From Stenotrophomonas lactitubi (GTDB lineage: Bacteria; Pseudomonadota; Gammaproteobacteria; Xanthomonadales; Xanthomonadaceae): DNA of 64,000 nucleotides. A program made the translations under genes and the position numbers. Shown here one piece after another: positions 57,018 to 64,000 of this stretch. The notes below the pieces were generated by a model. The model was not told where the DNA came from. It worked only from the letters and a program-made list of their open reading frames with translations, and searched no databases. The DNA lies in assembly GCF_002803515.1 (NCBI RefSeq), contig NZ_PHQX01000001.1, positions 930,001 to 994,000 of the forward strand. The letters are read 5' to 3'. Numbering within the stretch: the stretch's first letter is position 1; every line of letters begins with the position of its first letter.

Positions 57018-57856
57018 GCCCGCGTTCTGCCAAAGGCCTGGGGCTGGGCGTGCTGCTGCTCGGCTTCGCCTTCCTGTACCTGCCGATCCTGCTGCTGATG
57101 TTCTATTCGTTCAACAGCTCGCGGTTGGCCATGGTCTGGGCCGGGTTCTCCACCCGCGCTTACAGCGATCTGTTTGCCGACCGCGCGCTGATGGATGCGA
57201 TGTGGACCAGCCTGGTGGTCGCGTTCTGGACCGCCTGTACCGCCACCGTGCTCGGCACGCTGGCGGCGATGGTGATGACCCGCTTCAAGCGCTTCCGCGG
57301 CAAGCCGTTTTTCGGTGCGCTGGTGACCGCGCCGCTGGTGATGCCGGACGTGATCCTCGGCTTCTCGCTGATGGCGCTGCTGGCGTCGATGGGCGCGATT
57401 CCGGGCTTCCCGGCGCGCGGCCTGGCCACCATCTGGATCGCCCACGTCACCTTCACCCTGTGCTTCGTCACCGTGGTGGTGTCCTCGCGCCTGCAGGAGA
57501 TGGACCTGTCGCTGGAAGAGGCGGCGATGGATCTCGGCGCGAGCCGGCTGACCGTGTTCGGCCGCATCACCCTGCCGATCATCGCGCCGGCACTAGTGGC
57601 CGGCTGGCTGCTCGCCTTCACCCTGTCGCTGGATGACGTAGTGGTGGCCAGCTTCGTCGCCACGCCGGGCTCGACCACGCTGCCGATGAAGGTGTTCGCC
57701 TCGGTGCGCATGGGCATCAGCCCGAAGATCAATGCGCTGGCCACGCTGCTGGTATCGGCGGTGTCGATTGCTGCGGTGATCGGCTGGTACATCAATGCGC
57801 GTGCCGAGAAGCGACGCCAGCGCGATCTGCAGCTGGCACGCCAGGACAACGGCTGA
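57014..57856 (+). CDS. potI: Putrescine importer permease PotI
   Basis: The 280-residue permease has six helices (LGVLLLGFAFLYLPILLLMFYSFNSS first) and the EAA loop SLEEAAMDLGASRLTVFGRITLPII. LSLDDVVVASFVATPG before the last helices is usual for PotI. ATG 57014 overlaps potH by ATGA. It ends the putrescine importer genes; the next gene starts 63 bp later. Confidence 0.94.
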   Translation: MSPRSAKGLGLGVLLLGFAFLYLPILLLMFYSFNSSRLAMVWAGFSTRAYSDLFADRALMDAMWTSLVVAFWTACTATVLGTLAAMVMTRFKRFRGKPFFGALVTAPLVMPDVILGFSLMALLASMGAIPGFPARGLATIWIAHVTFTLCFVTVVVSSRLQEMDLSLEEAAMDLGASRLTVFGRITLPIIAPALVAGWLLAFTLSLDDVVVASFVATPGSTTLPMKVFASVRMGISPKINALATLLVSAVSIAAVIGWYINARAEKRRQRDLQLARQDNG

Positions 57857-57919
57857 GCCAGCAACATCCGGCTCACGGCGGCCGGCGCACAATGGGGGTC
57901 ACCCTGATGGAGACCCCCA

Positions 57920-59284
57920 ATGACCGTCGAGATCATCAACCCGGCCACCGGCCAGGTGACCTACCGCCATGAGCTGATGGACGCCGCTGCCATCGAGCGG
58001 CGCCTGCAGGCGGCAGCCGATGCATTCCCGCGCTGGGCCGAGCGCTCGCTGCAGGAACGTGGGGCGATCCTCAAGCAGATCGCTGGCCAGCTGCGTGCGC
58101 GCCGCGACGACCTGCAGCAGGCCATGACCAGCGAAATGGGCAAGCTGAAGGCCGAAGCCCTGGCCGAGGTGGAAAAGTGCGCGAGCACCTGTGAGTTCTA
58201 TGCCGACCACGCTGCCGACTACCTGAAGCCGCAACTGATCGATACCGAGGCACAGCGCAGCTACGTGCGCTATGAGCCGATCGGCTGCGTGTTCGCGGTG
58301 ATGCCGTGGAATTTCCCGATCTGGCAGGTGTTCCGCTTCCTTGCTCCGGCGTTCATGGCCGGCAACGTGGCGCTGCTCAAGCACGCCAGCAACGTGCCGC
58401 AGTGCGCCGACCTGATCCTGGCGGTATGCCGCGATGGCGGCCTGCCTGACGGCGTGTTCGACGTACTGCACATCGACAACGACCAGGCTGCCGAGGTGCT
58501 ACGCGACGCACGGGTGAAAGCCGTGACCCTGACCGGCAGCGAGCGGGCAGGGCGCTCGATTGCGTCCAACGCTGGCAGCCAGTTGAAGAAGTCGGTGATG
58601 GAGCTGGGCGGCAGCGACGCCTTCGTGGTGCTCGATGATGCCGACCTGGACAAGGCGGTGGCCGCCGCGGTGAAGTCGCGCTTCGACAACAGTGGCCAGA
58701 CCTGCATTGCCGCCAAGCGGTTCATCGTGGTGGACGCGGTGGCCGATGAATTCACCCGGCGCTTCGTCGAGGCCGCGGGCGAGCGCCAGTATGGTGACCC
58801 GAACGAGCGCGGCACCACGCTGGCGCCGATGGCCCGTGCCGACCTGCGCGACGAACTGCACAAGCAGGTGCAGGCCAGCGTCGCCAAAGGCGCCCGCGTG
58901 CTGATCGGCGGCGAACCGGTGGCTGGCAGCCACGCCGGCTATCCGGCCAGCGTGCTCGACCAGGTGGGGCCAGGCATGCCGGCCTACGACGAAGAACTGT
59001 TCGGGCCGGTCGCCGCCGTCATCCGGGTCAAGGATGAAGCCGAGGCGCTGCGCGTGGCCAACGACACCCGTTTCGGCCTCGGTGGCAGCGTGTGGACGCG
59101 TGACCCGGTGCGCGGTGAGTCCTTCGCCCAGCGCATGGAATGCGGCGCGGCGTTCGTCAACGCCATCGTCAAGAGCGACGCGCGGTTGCCGTTCGGCGGC
59201 AGCAAGGAATCAGGTTTCGGCCGCGAACTGGCCGACCACGGCATCCATGAGTTCATGAACATCAAGACCATCTACGTGGCTTGA
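57920..59284 (+). CDS. Succinate-semialdehyde dehydrogenase (Sad/GabD type)
   Basis: The 454-residue aldehyde dehydrogenase has the catalytic Cys in SGQTCIAAKRFIV (near residue 260) and Glu in SVMELGGSDAFVV, with FAVMPWNFPIWQVFRFLAPAFMAGN and the C-terminal RLPFGGSKESGFGRELADHGIHEF typical of SSADH of the Sad/YneI class. It oxidises succinate semialdehyde to succinate, feeding the TCA cycle. ATG 57920 has GGAG about ten bases upstream. It follows potI by 63 bp on the same strand and finishes putrescine degradation in this locus. NAD versus NADP use is not clear. Confidence 0.9.
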   Translation: MTVEIINPATGQVTYRHELMDAAAIERRLQAAADAFPRWAERSLQERGAILKQIAGQLRARRDDLQQAMTSEMGKLKAEALAEVEKCASTCEFYADHAADYLKPQLIDTEAQRSYVRYEPIGCVFAVMPWNFPIWQVFRFLAPAFMAGNVALLKHASNVPQCADLILAVCRDGGLPDGVFDVLHIDNDQAAEVLRDARVKAVTLTGSERAGRSIASNAGSQLKKSVMELGGSDAFVVLDDADLDKAVAAAVKSRFDNSGQTCIAAKRFIVVDAVADEFTRRFVEAAGERQYGDPNERGTTLAPMARADLRDELHKQVQASVAKGARVLIGGEPVAGSHAGYPASVLDQVGPGMPAYDEELFGPVAAVIRVKDEAEALRVANDTRFGLGGSVWTRDPVRGESFAQRMECGAAFVNAIVKSDARLPFGGSKESGFGRELADHGIHEFMNIKTIYVA

Positions 59285-59300
59285 TGGATCGTCCAATGCG

Positions 59301-59356
59301 CCACGACCAACGGTCGTGGCCTACCGGTCTGGTGGGTATCGACCGTTGGTCGATAC
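59301..59356. repeat. Two hairpins between convergent genes
   Basis: CCACGACC-AAC-GGTCGTGG (59301-59319) and GTATCGACC-GTT-GGTCGATAC (59336-59356). The loop AAC/GTT and core GACC/GGTC match the 1131-1261 family, while outer bases co-vary. Probably a two-way terminator for the dehydrogenase and corA. Confidence 0.75.
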
Positions 59357-59363
59357 GCCTTTA

Positions 59364-60398
59364 CTACAACCACTTCACCCGCTTGAACAGCCGGTACAGG
59401 CCGACGCAGATGCCACCGACTCCGACGATCATCAGCGGGTAGGCCCACGGCTGGTTCAATTCCGGCATGTGGCTGAAATTCATGCCATACCAGCTGGTGA
59501 TCAACGTCGGCGCGGCCAGCAGCGCGGCCCATGCACCCAGTCGCTTCACCGTCTCGCCCTGGGCCAGCGTCACCAGTGACAGGTTCACGCTCAAGGCCGT
59601 GCCCAGCATCTCGCGCAGGGTGTCGATCACATCGCTGATGCGTACCGCATGGTCGTGCACGTCGCGGATATACAGCTTCACTTCGTCCGGGAACAGTTCG
59701 CCCTGATAGCGGCGCAGCTGCGCCAGTACATCCTGCAGTGGCGCCACTGCCATCCGCATCTTGTTCAACTCGCGCTTGAGCTCATACAGGCGCACAACGG
59801 TGCTGCGCTTGTAGCTGTCGGCGAAGATGTCCTTCTCCAGCAGTTCCAGGGTGTCGCGGAAACGGTTGGTGATGGGCAGGTAGTTGTCCACCACGAAGTC
59901 GGCCACGGCGTACAGGCAGTACGACGGCCCCATCTTCAGCAGTTGTGGTTCGCGCTCGACGCGTGCGCGCACCGGCGCGTACGACAGCGAGGCGCCATGG
60001 CGCACGGTCACCAGGAACCGTGGGCCGAGGAAGGCATGGGTTTCGCCGTACTGGATGCGCTCGTCGACCATCTGCGCGGTGGTCACCACCACGAACAACG
60101 AGTTGCCGTAGGCCTCCACCTTGGGGCGCTGGTGCGCGTTGCGTGCATCCTCGACCGCCAGGTCGTGCAGGCAGAATTCTTCCTGCAGCTTCAGCAGTAC
60201 GTCTTCGTTCGGGTCGTACAGGCCGACCCAGACGAAACCGTTGTTGCTGGCGATGACATCGCTGATGGCATCCAGGCTGATGTCGTGGCGTTTGCCGTCG
60301 TCATCGTAGTGGACGCAGTTGATGACGCAGGTGGGATTGGCTGCGGCGGAGGCGGCAGCAGGGGCGGGCAATGAGGCGGGCAATGACATGCCCGCCAT
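59364..60398 (-). CDS. corA: CorA-family magnesium/cobalt transporter
   Basis: The 344-residue protein has a large N-terminal cytosolic domain, a long helix (about residues 190-270) and two C-terminal membrane helices. The pore signature YGMNF (SWYGMNFSHMPELNQPWAYPL) is present. CorA channels conduct Mg2+ and can carry Co2+ and Ni2+. The N terminus MAGMSLPASLPAP is Ala/Pro-rich; ATG 60389 (MSLPA) is also possible. It is separated by six bases from the DUF4105 gene upstream and read in the same direction. Confidence 0.93.
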   Translation of the reverse strand: MAGMSLPASLPAPAAASAAANPTCVINCVHYDDDGKRHDISLDAISDVIASNNGFVWVGLYDPNEDVLLKLQEEFCLHDLAVEDARNAHQRPKVEAYGNSLFVVVTTAQMVDERIQYGETHAFLGPRFLVTVRHGASLSYAPVRARVEREPQLLKMGPSYCLYAVADFVVDNYLPITNRFRDTLELLEKDIFADSYKRSTVVRLYELKRELNKMRMAVAPLQDVLAQLRRYQGELFPDEVKLYIRDVHDHAVRISDVIDTLREMLGTALSVNLSLVTLAQGETVKRLGAWAALLAAPTLITSWYGMNFSHMPELNQPWAYPLMIVGVGGICVGLYRLFKRVKWL

Positions 60399-60404
60399 CG
60401 TGCG

Positions 60405-61646
60405 TCAGTGCTGCGTTTCCGACAAGTGAGGACGGCGCCCCAGCACCCAGGCCAATGCAGCGTGGACCGGCAGCAGCAGCACGATCCACTGCACGTTGTA
60501 CTGCGCCTGCAGGCTCAGCCAGTGCAGCACCAGCGCGGCCACGGCCTGCACCGCCACCAGCCACAGCACGATCCTGAACATGCGACCGGGCACGCGCCGC
60601 CGCAGCAGGCTGATCGCCCCCGGCAACAACAGCAGGCACAGCGGCGAGAGCAGCAGCAGGTTGCGGTTGGCCCAGGCGGCGTAGTGCGTGCTGAAGCCCC
60701 ACAGGAACACCAGCAGGCCACCGGCGATCGTGCACAGCAGCCACAGCGGCAAGGCCAGGCCGGCCAGCAGGCGCGGACGGTTGCGCAGCGCCAGCACGCC
60801 CGCCGCGATCACCAGGCCACACAGCAGCCACGGCCACCAGCGGCGCGCGAACTCCTTCGGCTCAGGGTCGATGCGGTGCGGCAGCAGTTCCTGCTCGGAC
60901 TGCACCAGCGGGCGGCCGTCACTATTGCGGGCTTGGCGCAGGGCATCGGCCAGGCGCATCGGCACGAACGCTTCCTGCCAGCGCGACAGCGGCTGGTCGG
61001 CAAACGGGCCCAGGCCGATATCGAAGCCCAGCCACATCCACGGGGCAGGGGACGCCAGCCGTACCGACTCGCTGCGATAGGTGTTGCCGCGTGAGCGGCC
61101 CGACAGCTGTGAATGCAACCCACCGCCAAGTGCCTTGTCCAGCGTGTCGCGCACCATCGTCGCGCAGTTGGCGGTGTAGTAATCGTAGTGGTAGCGCGCG
61201 TTTTCCGGCTTGGCCCGTTCGGCCAGGTCGGCGGCCAGCGAGCGTGCCTGGTCAGGGGTGATATCCAGCCACTGTACGCTGGCACCGCGGCCGGTCTCGT
61301 CGTAGTACGACAGGTCCTGCTGCAGCGGCAGGGCCACCAGGTAATACATCATGTCGCCGCGCACGAAGCGGCCGATGAAATCCTGTTCGGACGGATCGAA
61401 GTAGCCGAAGTTGTACGAGATCGCCTCGCCGCTCACCGGGTCCAGCACGACGATCGCATCGTGGCCGAAGCGCTCGAAGAACACGGTGCCCGGCTGCATG
61501 GTGACCACGCCGACACGCGGGGCAGGGGCATCGCTGGCCGTCGGAACGGTCGGCGCCGCCGCCTGCGCGAACGCAGCCAGTGGCAGGGCGGTGGCCAGCA
61601 GGCACAACGCCAGCCACAGGGTCAGGATCAGGCCACGGTGTTTCAA
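60405..61646 (-). CDS. DUF4105 (Lnb-like) polytopic membrane protein
   Basis: The 413-residue protein has a signal peptide/helix (LILTLWLALCLLATALPLAAFAQA), a periplasmic DUF4105 domain with TVFFERFGHDAIVVL (His near residue 61) and YTANCATMVRDTLDKALGG (Cys near residue 161), then four or five membrane helices from about 265 (LLCGLVIAAGVLALRN, LAGLALPLWLLCTIAGG, NLLLLSPLCLLLLP, IVLWLVAVQAVAALVLHW). The His-Cys pair is what a thiol acyltransferase would use. Some DUF4105 proteins (Lnb) N-acylate lipoproteins in Bacteroides. It overlaps corC by ATGA. The role in lipoprotein acylation is inference; another amidase-like chemistry is possible. Confidence 0.82.
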   Translation of the reverse strand: MKHRGLILTLWLALCLLATALPLAAFAQAAAPTVPTASDAPAPRVGVVTMQPGTVFFERFGHDAIVVLDPVSGEAISYNFGYFDPSEQDFIGRFVRGDMMYYLVALPLQQDLSYYDETGRGASVQWLDITPDQARSLAADLAERAKPENARYHYDYYTANCATMVRDTLDKALGGGLHSQLSGRSRGNTYRSESVRLASPAPWMWLGFDIGLGPFADQPLSRWQEAFVPMRLADALRQARNSDGRPLVQSEQELLPHRIDPEPKEFARRWWPWLLCGLVIAAGVLALRNRPRLLAGLALPLWLLCTIAGGLLVFLWGFSTHYAAWANRNLLLLSPLCLLLLPGAISLLRRRVPGRMFRIVLWLVAVQAVAALVLHWLSLQAQYNVQWIVLLLPVHAALAWVLGRRPHLSETQH

Positions 61647-62524
61647 GCGTCGTCCTGCGCGTCCGGTGCCAGCACCGTTACATGGAAAGCCTGGACCCGG
61701 CGCGCATCGGCGCGGGCCACACGGAACATGAAACGGTCCAGCGCCAGCTCATCGCCGACTTCCGGCAGATGGCCGACGGCTTCGGTCACCAGGCCGCCGA
61801 TGGTGTCGTAGTCCTCATCGGAGAAGGTGGCACCGAAGCGCTCGTTGAAATCACCGATCGGCGTGAGCGCATCCACCACGTACTGGCCATCGGCCTGGAT
61901 GGCGATCTGCGCCGAGAAATCCTCGGCCTCGTCGTGTTCGTCGTCGATGTCGCCGACGATCTGCTCCAGCACGTCTTCGATGGTGACCAGGCCGGCGACG
62001 CCGCCGTACTCGTCCACCACGATCGCCATGTGGTTGCGCGACAGGCGGAACTCCTTCAACAGCACGTTGAGCTTCTTCGCTTCCGGAATCAGCACCGCCG
62101 GGCGCAGCAGTTCACGTACGTTGCCCGGACCATTGTCGGCAACCACGCCGCGCAGCAGGTCCTTGGCCAGCAGCACGCCGAGGATGTCGTCCTTGTTCTC
62201 GCCATGCACCGGGAAGCGCGAATGGCCGGACTCGACCACCTGCTTCATCAGCTCCAGGAAGGGCGCCTCCACCGGCAGCGAGACCATCTGCGAACGCGAG
62301 ATCATCACGTCGCCCACGGTCAGCTCGGCTACCGAAATGGCACCTTCCATCATCTTCAGGGTATCGGCGGCGATCAACCCTTCTTCCTGCGCGGTGTGCA
62401 GGACAGCGACCAGCTCGTCGCGGGTGTGGGGTTCGCCGGAAAAAGCGGACGTCAGGCGTTCAAGCCAGCCGCGCTTCTTTTCACTGTGCTCCACGGAGGA
62501 GCTACTACTGTCGTCTTCTGACAT
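61643..62524 (-). CDS. corC: CorC/HlyC-family CBS-domain protein
   Basis: The 293-residue protein has tandem CBS domains (VGDVMISRSQMVSLPVEAPFLELMKQVVESGHSRFPV, IVVDEYGGVAGLVTIEDVLEQIVGDIDDEHDE) and a C-terminal CorC/HlyC domain (GLVTEAVGHLPEVGDELALDRFMFRVARADARRVQAFHV). It has a serine-rich N terminus (SEDDSSSSSVEHSEKK). In E. coli ybeX belongs with ybeY, ybeZ and lnt, and is linked to magnesium and ribosome homeostasis. Here it lies between a small secreted-protein gene and DUF4105, with corA two genes downstream. Confidence 0.92.
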   Translation of the reverse strand: MSEDDSSSSSVEHSEKKRGWLERLTSAFSGEPHTRDELVAVLHTAQEEGLIAADTLKMMEGAISVAELTVGDVMISRSQMVSLPVEAPFLELMKQVVESGHSRFPVHGENKDDILGVLLAKDLLRGVVADNGPGNVRELLRPAVLIPEAKKLNVLLKEFRLSRNHMAIVVDEYGGVAGLVTIEDVLEQIVGDIDDEHDEAEDFSAQIAIQADGQYVVDALTPIGDFNERFGATFSDEDYDTIGGLVTEAVGHLPEVGDELALDRFMFRVARADARRVQAFHVTVLAPDAQDDA

Positions 62525-62588
62525 CTCTGGAAAAAAGGCACCCGGCAGGCCGGGCGATGGCTCCAGTCTAGCAGGATGTGGGGGCCTG

Positions 62589-63143
62589 TCAGTGACCCTC
62601 GCCAGCCGGGGCGGCGGCGGCCGGGCCCTCGCCCTCGGCCGGCAGGTCCAGGCTGTAGGTGCAGCCGGCCAGGGTCTTGCCCGGGTGGCTGGCGACGGTG
62701 GATACGCTGAGGATGATCGACTCGATCTGTGCCTCGCCGGACTTCGGGTCGGTCACATCGCGGCTGACCAGCTCGCGCCCGGCCATGAACTTGCCGTCCT
62801 GGTCGTAGCCGGTCTCCAGGGCCAACTGCGTGGCCAGCGGCCGCGGGTCGGACTGGTCGAGCACGGCCATGATGCTGGCGCCGGCCACGGCCACGCGCTC
62901 GGTCTGCTGGCCGAACACGGTGATCGGGCTGGCCAGCCGGTACTCGCTCATGAACTGGTTGCCCTGCGGCAGCGGCTGCAGGCCGTGGGCCACCGCCTTC
63001 AGCGGATCGGCCAGCAGGGGTGCCAGCGCGGCATGCTCGGGCACGCCCTGGCGGCACTCGATCAGTGCAGGCAGGTCCAGCGGCGCGGCGGAAGCGGTGG
63101 CGGCAAGCAGGAGCGGCAGGAGCAGGAAGGTACGCAGCAGCAC
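62589..63143 (-). CDS. Small secreted protein between ybeY and corC, unknown function
   Basis: Not recognised. The 184-residue protein has a signal peptide (LLRTFLLLPLLLAATASAAP, cut near residue 20) and two Cys (LIECRQGV, LAGCTYSLDL), one near each end of the mature domain, which may pair. The Ala/Gly/Pro-rich tail (GEGPAAAAPAGEGH) looks disordered. GTG 63143 is chosen as the start because the signal peptide begins there; a longer frame to 63242 would run through a SMAG repeat. It has interrupted the ybeY-ybeX neighbour order. A single-gene or operon-internal envelope protein is all that can be said. Confidence 0.72.
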   Translation of the reverse strand: MLLRTFLLLPLLLAATASAAPLDLPALIECRQGVPEHAALAPLLADPLKAVAHGLQPLPQGNQFMSEYRLASPITVFGQQTERVAVAGASIMAVLDQSDPRPLATQLALETGYDQDGKFMAGRELVSRDVTDPKSGEAQIESIILSVSTVASHPGKTLAGCTYSLDLPAEGEGPAAAAPAGEGH

Positions 63144-63158
63144 AAGCGAGGTTCCGTG

Positions 63159-63239
63159 GTAGAGCCGAGCCCGTGCTCGGCTGCTTTTGGGTCGGGTCTG
63201 CGGGGCGCAGGGCGTACCACGGCCGAGCATGGGCTCGGT
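63159..63239. repeat. Inverted SMAG pair between ybeY and the secreted-protein gene
   Basis: GTAGAGCCGAGCCCGTGCTC at 63159 is mirrored by an inverted element ending near 63239 that lacks the terminal GTAG. The first carries a changed base (GTG for ATG) in the loop region. Confidence 0.8.
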
Positions 63240-63260
63240 CACGCAGCGCCTGGCCAGGTG

Positions 63261-63746
63261 TCAGCGCTCGCCGGCGTAGGGATCGTCGATGCCGAGCTCG
63301 GCCAGGATCTCGCGCTCCAGCTGTTCCATCGCCTCGGCTTCCTTGTCGTCCTCGTGGTCCCAGCCGAGCAGGTGCAGCACGCCGTGCACGGTCAGGTGCG
63401 CGTAGTGGGCATTGAGCGCCTTGCTCTGCTCGTCGGCTTCACGGGCCACTACCGGCGCGCAGATCACCAGGTCGCCCAGCAGCGGGAACTTGACGCCCTT
63501 GGGCAGGCCCTCCGGCACGTCCGCCGGGAAGCTGAGCACGTTGGTAGCGTAGTCCTTGCCCCGGTAATGCCGGTTCAGGGATTGGCCTTCCTTGCTGTCG
63601 ACCACGCGGATGGCGAGGTCGGCCTCGCGGATGCGACCCTTCAGTGCGGCCGCGACCCACTTGCGGAAGCTGACGGCCGAGGGCAGGCCGGCACGCGGCA
63701 GGGCATAGCTGACGGCGACATCCAGTCGCACGGGACCACGGGTCAT
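63261..63746 (-). CDS. ybeY: Endoribonuclease YbeY (rRNA maturation)
   Basis: The 161-residue zinc metallo-endoribonuclease has the H-x3-H-x5-H motif in [15 protein letters not shown] and the family stretch [16 protein letters not shown]. It matures the 3' end of 16S rRNA and takes part in ribosome quality control. ATG 63746 overlaps the phoH stop by four bases. It belongs to the ybeZ-ybeY-ybeX set. Confidence 0.95.
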   Translation of the reverse strand: MTRGPVRLDVAVSYALPRAGLPSAVSFRKWVAAALKGRIREADLAIRVVDSKEGQSLNRHYRGKDYATNVLSFPADVPEGLPKGVKFPLLGDLVICAPVVAREADEQSKALNAHYAHLTVHGVLHLLGWDHEDDKEAEAMEQLEREILAELGIDDPYAGER

Positions 63747-64000
63747 GGAGTCGCTCCAGGTTGGATCTGATGCAGGTCGCGGCGGTCGTAGGCGCTGACG
63801 ATGCGCGCCACCAGCGGGTGGCGGACCACGTCGCGGGCTTCGAAGAAGGTGAAGCTGACGCCCTCCACATCGCGCAGTACGTCGATGGCATCGCGCAGGC
63901 CCGACTTCACATGCTTGGGCAGGTCGGTCTGGGTCAGATCGCCGGTGACCACGGCAGTCGAGCCGAAGCCCAGTCGGGTCAGGAACATCTTCATCTGTTC
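63743..64000 (-). CDS. ybeZ: PhoH-like ATPase YbeZ, 3' end only
   Basis: The frame continues past base 64000, so only the C-terminal part of about 85 residues is visible ([51 protein letters not shown]). This is the end of the PhoH ATPase, which partners YbeY. Walker motifs are outside the window. It overlaps ybeY by ATGA. Confidence 0.93.
   Translation of the reverse strand, partial: EQMKMFLTRLGFGSTAVVTGDLTQTDLPKHVKSGLRDAIDVLRDVEGVSFTFFEARDVVRHPLVARIVSAYDRRDLHQIQPGATP

Overview
The window looks like chromosomal DNA from Stenotrophomonas, most probably S. maltophilia (Xanthomonadaceae). This is inferred from high GC, from many intergenic palindromes headed by GTAG (the SMAG repeat type described for S. 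maltophilia), from a MacABC-type efflux locus beside a two-component system, and from xanthomonad gene orders. No tRNA, rRNA, CRISPR array, prophage or insertion sequence was seen. Almost all of it reads as core genome, with about 60 genes.

Layout. 1-2.6 kb: 3' end of rnr, a GFA-family gene, rlmB. 2.7-9.7 kb: macA-macB-outer membrane factor operon (minus) divergent from an OmpR-type regulator and histidine kinase (plus). 9.9-12.9 kb: a propeller-GGDEF diguanylate cyclase. 13.2 kb: RNase T. 13.9-16.5 kb: a four-gene operon hvfA-hvfB-hvfC-doxX whose first gene encodes a secreted peptide with four EGKCG motifs, a modified copper-binding peptide system. 16.6-25 kb: phosphate island pstS-pstC-pstA-pstB-phoU, a second pstS, an unknown secreted protein and an OprO/OprP-type porin, with PHO-box-like 11-bp repeats before three of the genes. 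25.2-31.1 kb: nth, enoyl-CoA hydratase, a degenerate FKBP protein, a DUF1289-Nudix fusion, a sulfurtransferase, an AmpD-like amidase and a hydrolase. 31.3 kb: rlmKL. 33.5-38.2 kb: iron uptake operon (TonB-dependent siderophore receptor, DUF3649, PepSY membrane protein, DUF3325) behind a Fur box. 38.6-41 kb: DUF445 and a ParB-like protein.

41-59 kb is dominated by polyamine and omega-amino acid catabolism: an aminotransferase, an aldehyde dehydrogenase, PuuB-, PuuD- and PuuA-like enzymes, the PotFGHI importer and a succinate-semialdehyde dehydrogenase. Together these can take putrescine through gamma-glutamyl intermediates to GABA and succinate. A 4-kb block of signalling genes (bacteriohemerythrin, REC-REC-GGDEF, a secreted protein, a MASE1 protein) splits the set. 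59.3-64 kb: corA, a DUF4105 (Lnb-like) membrane protein, corC, a secreted protein, ybeY and the end of phoH, all on the minus strand.

Most notable are the EGKCG peptide operon, the PHO-box arrays, two long intergenic hairpins that share a 52-nt loop but have unrelated self-complementary arms, and the DUF4105 gene sitting beside corC where many gammaproteobacteria carry lnt. Function calls rest on motif recognition by eye; no database search was possible.
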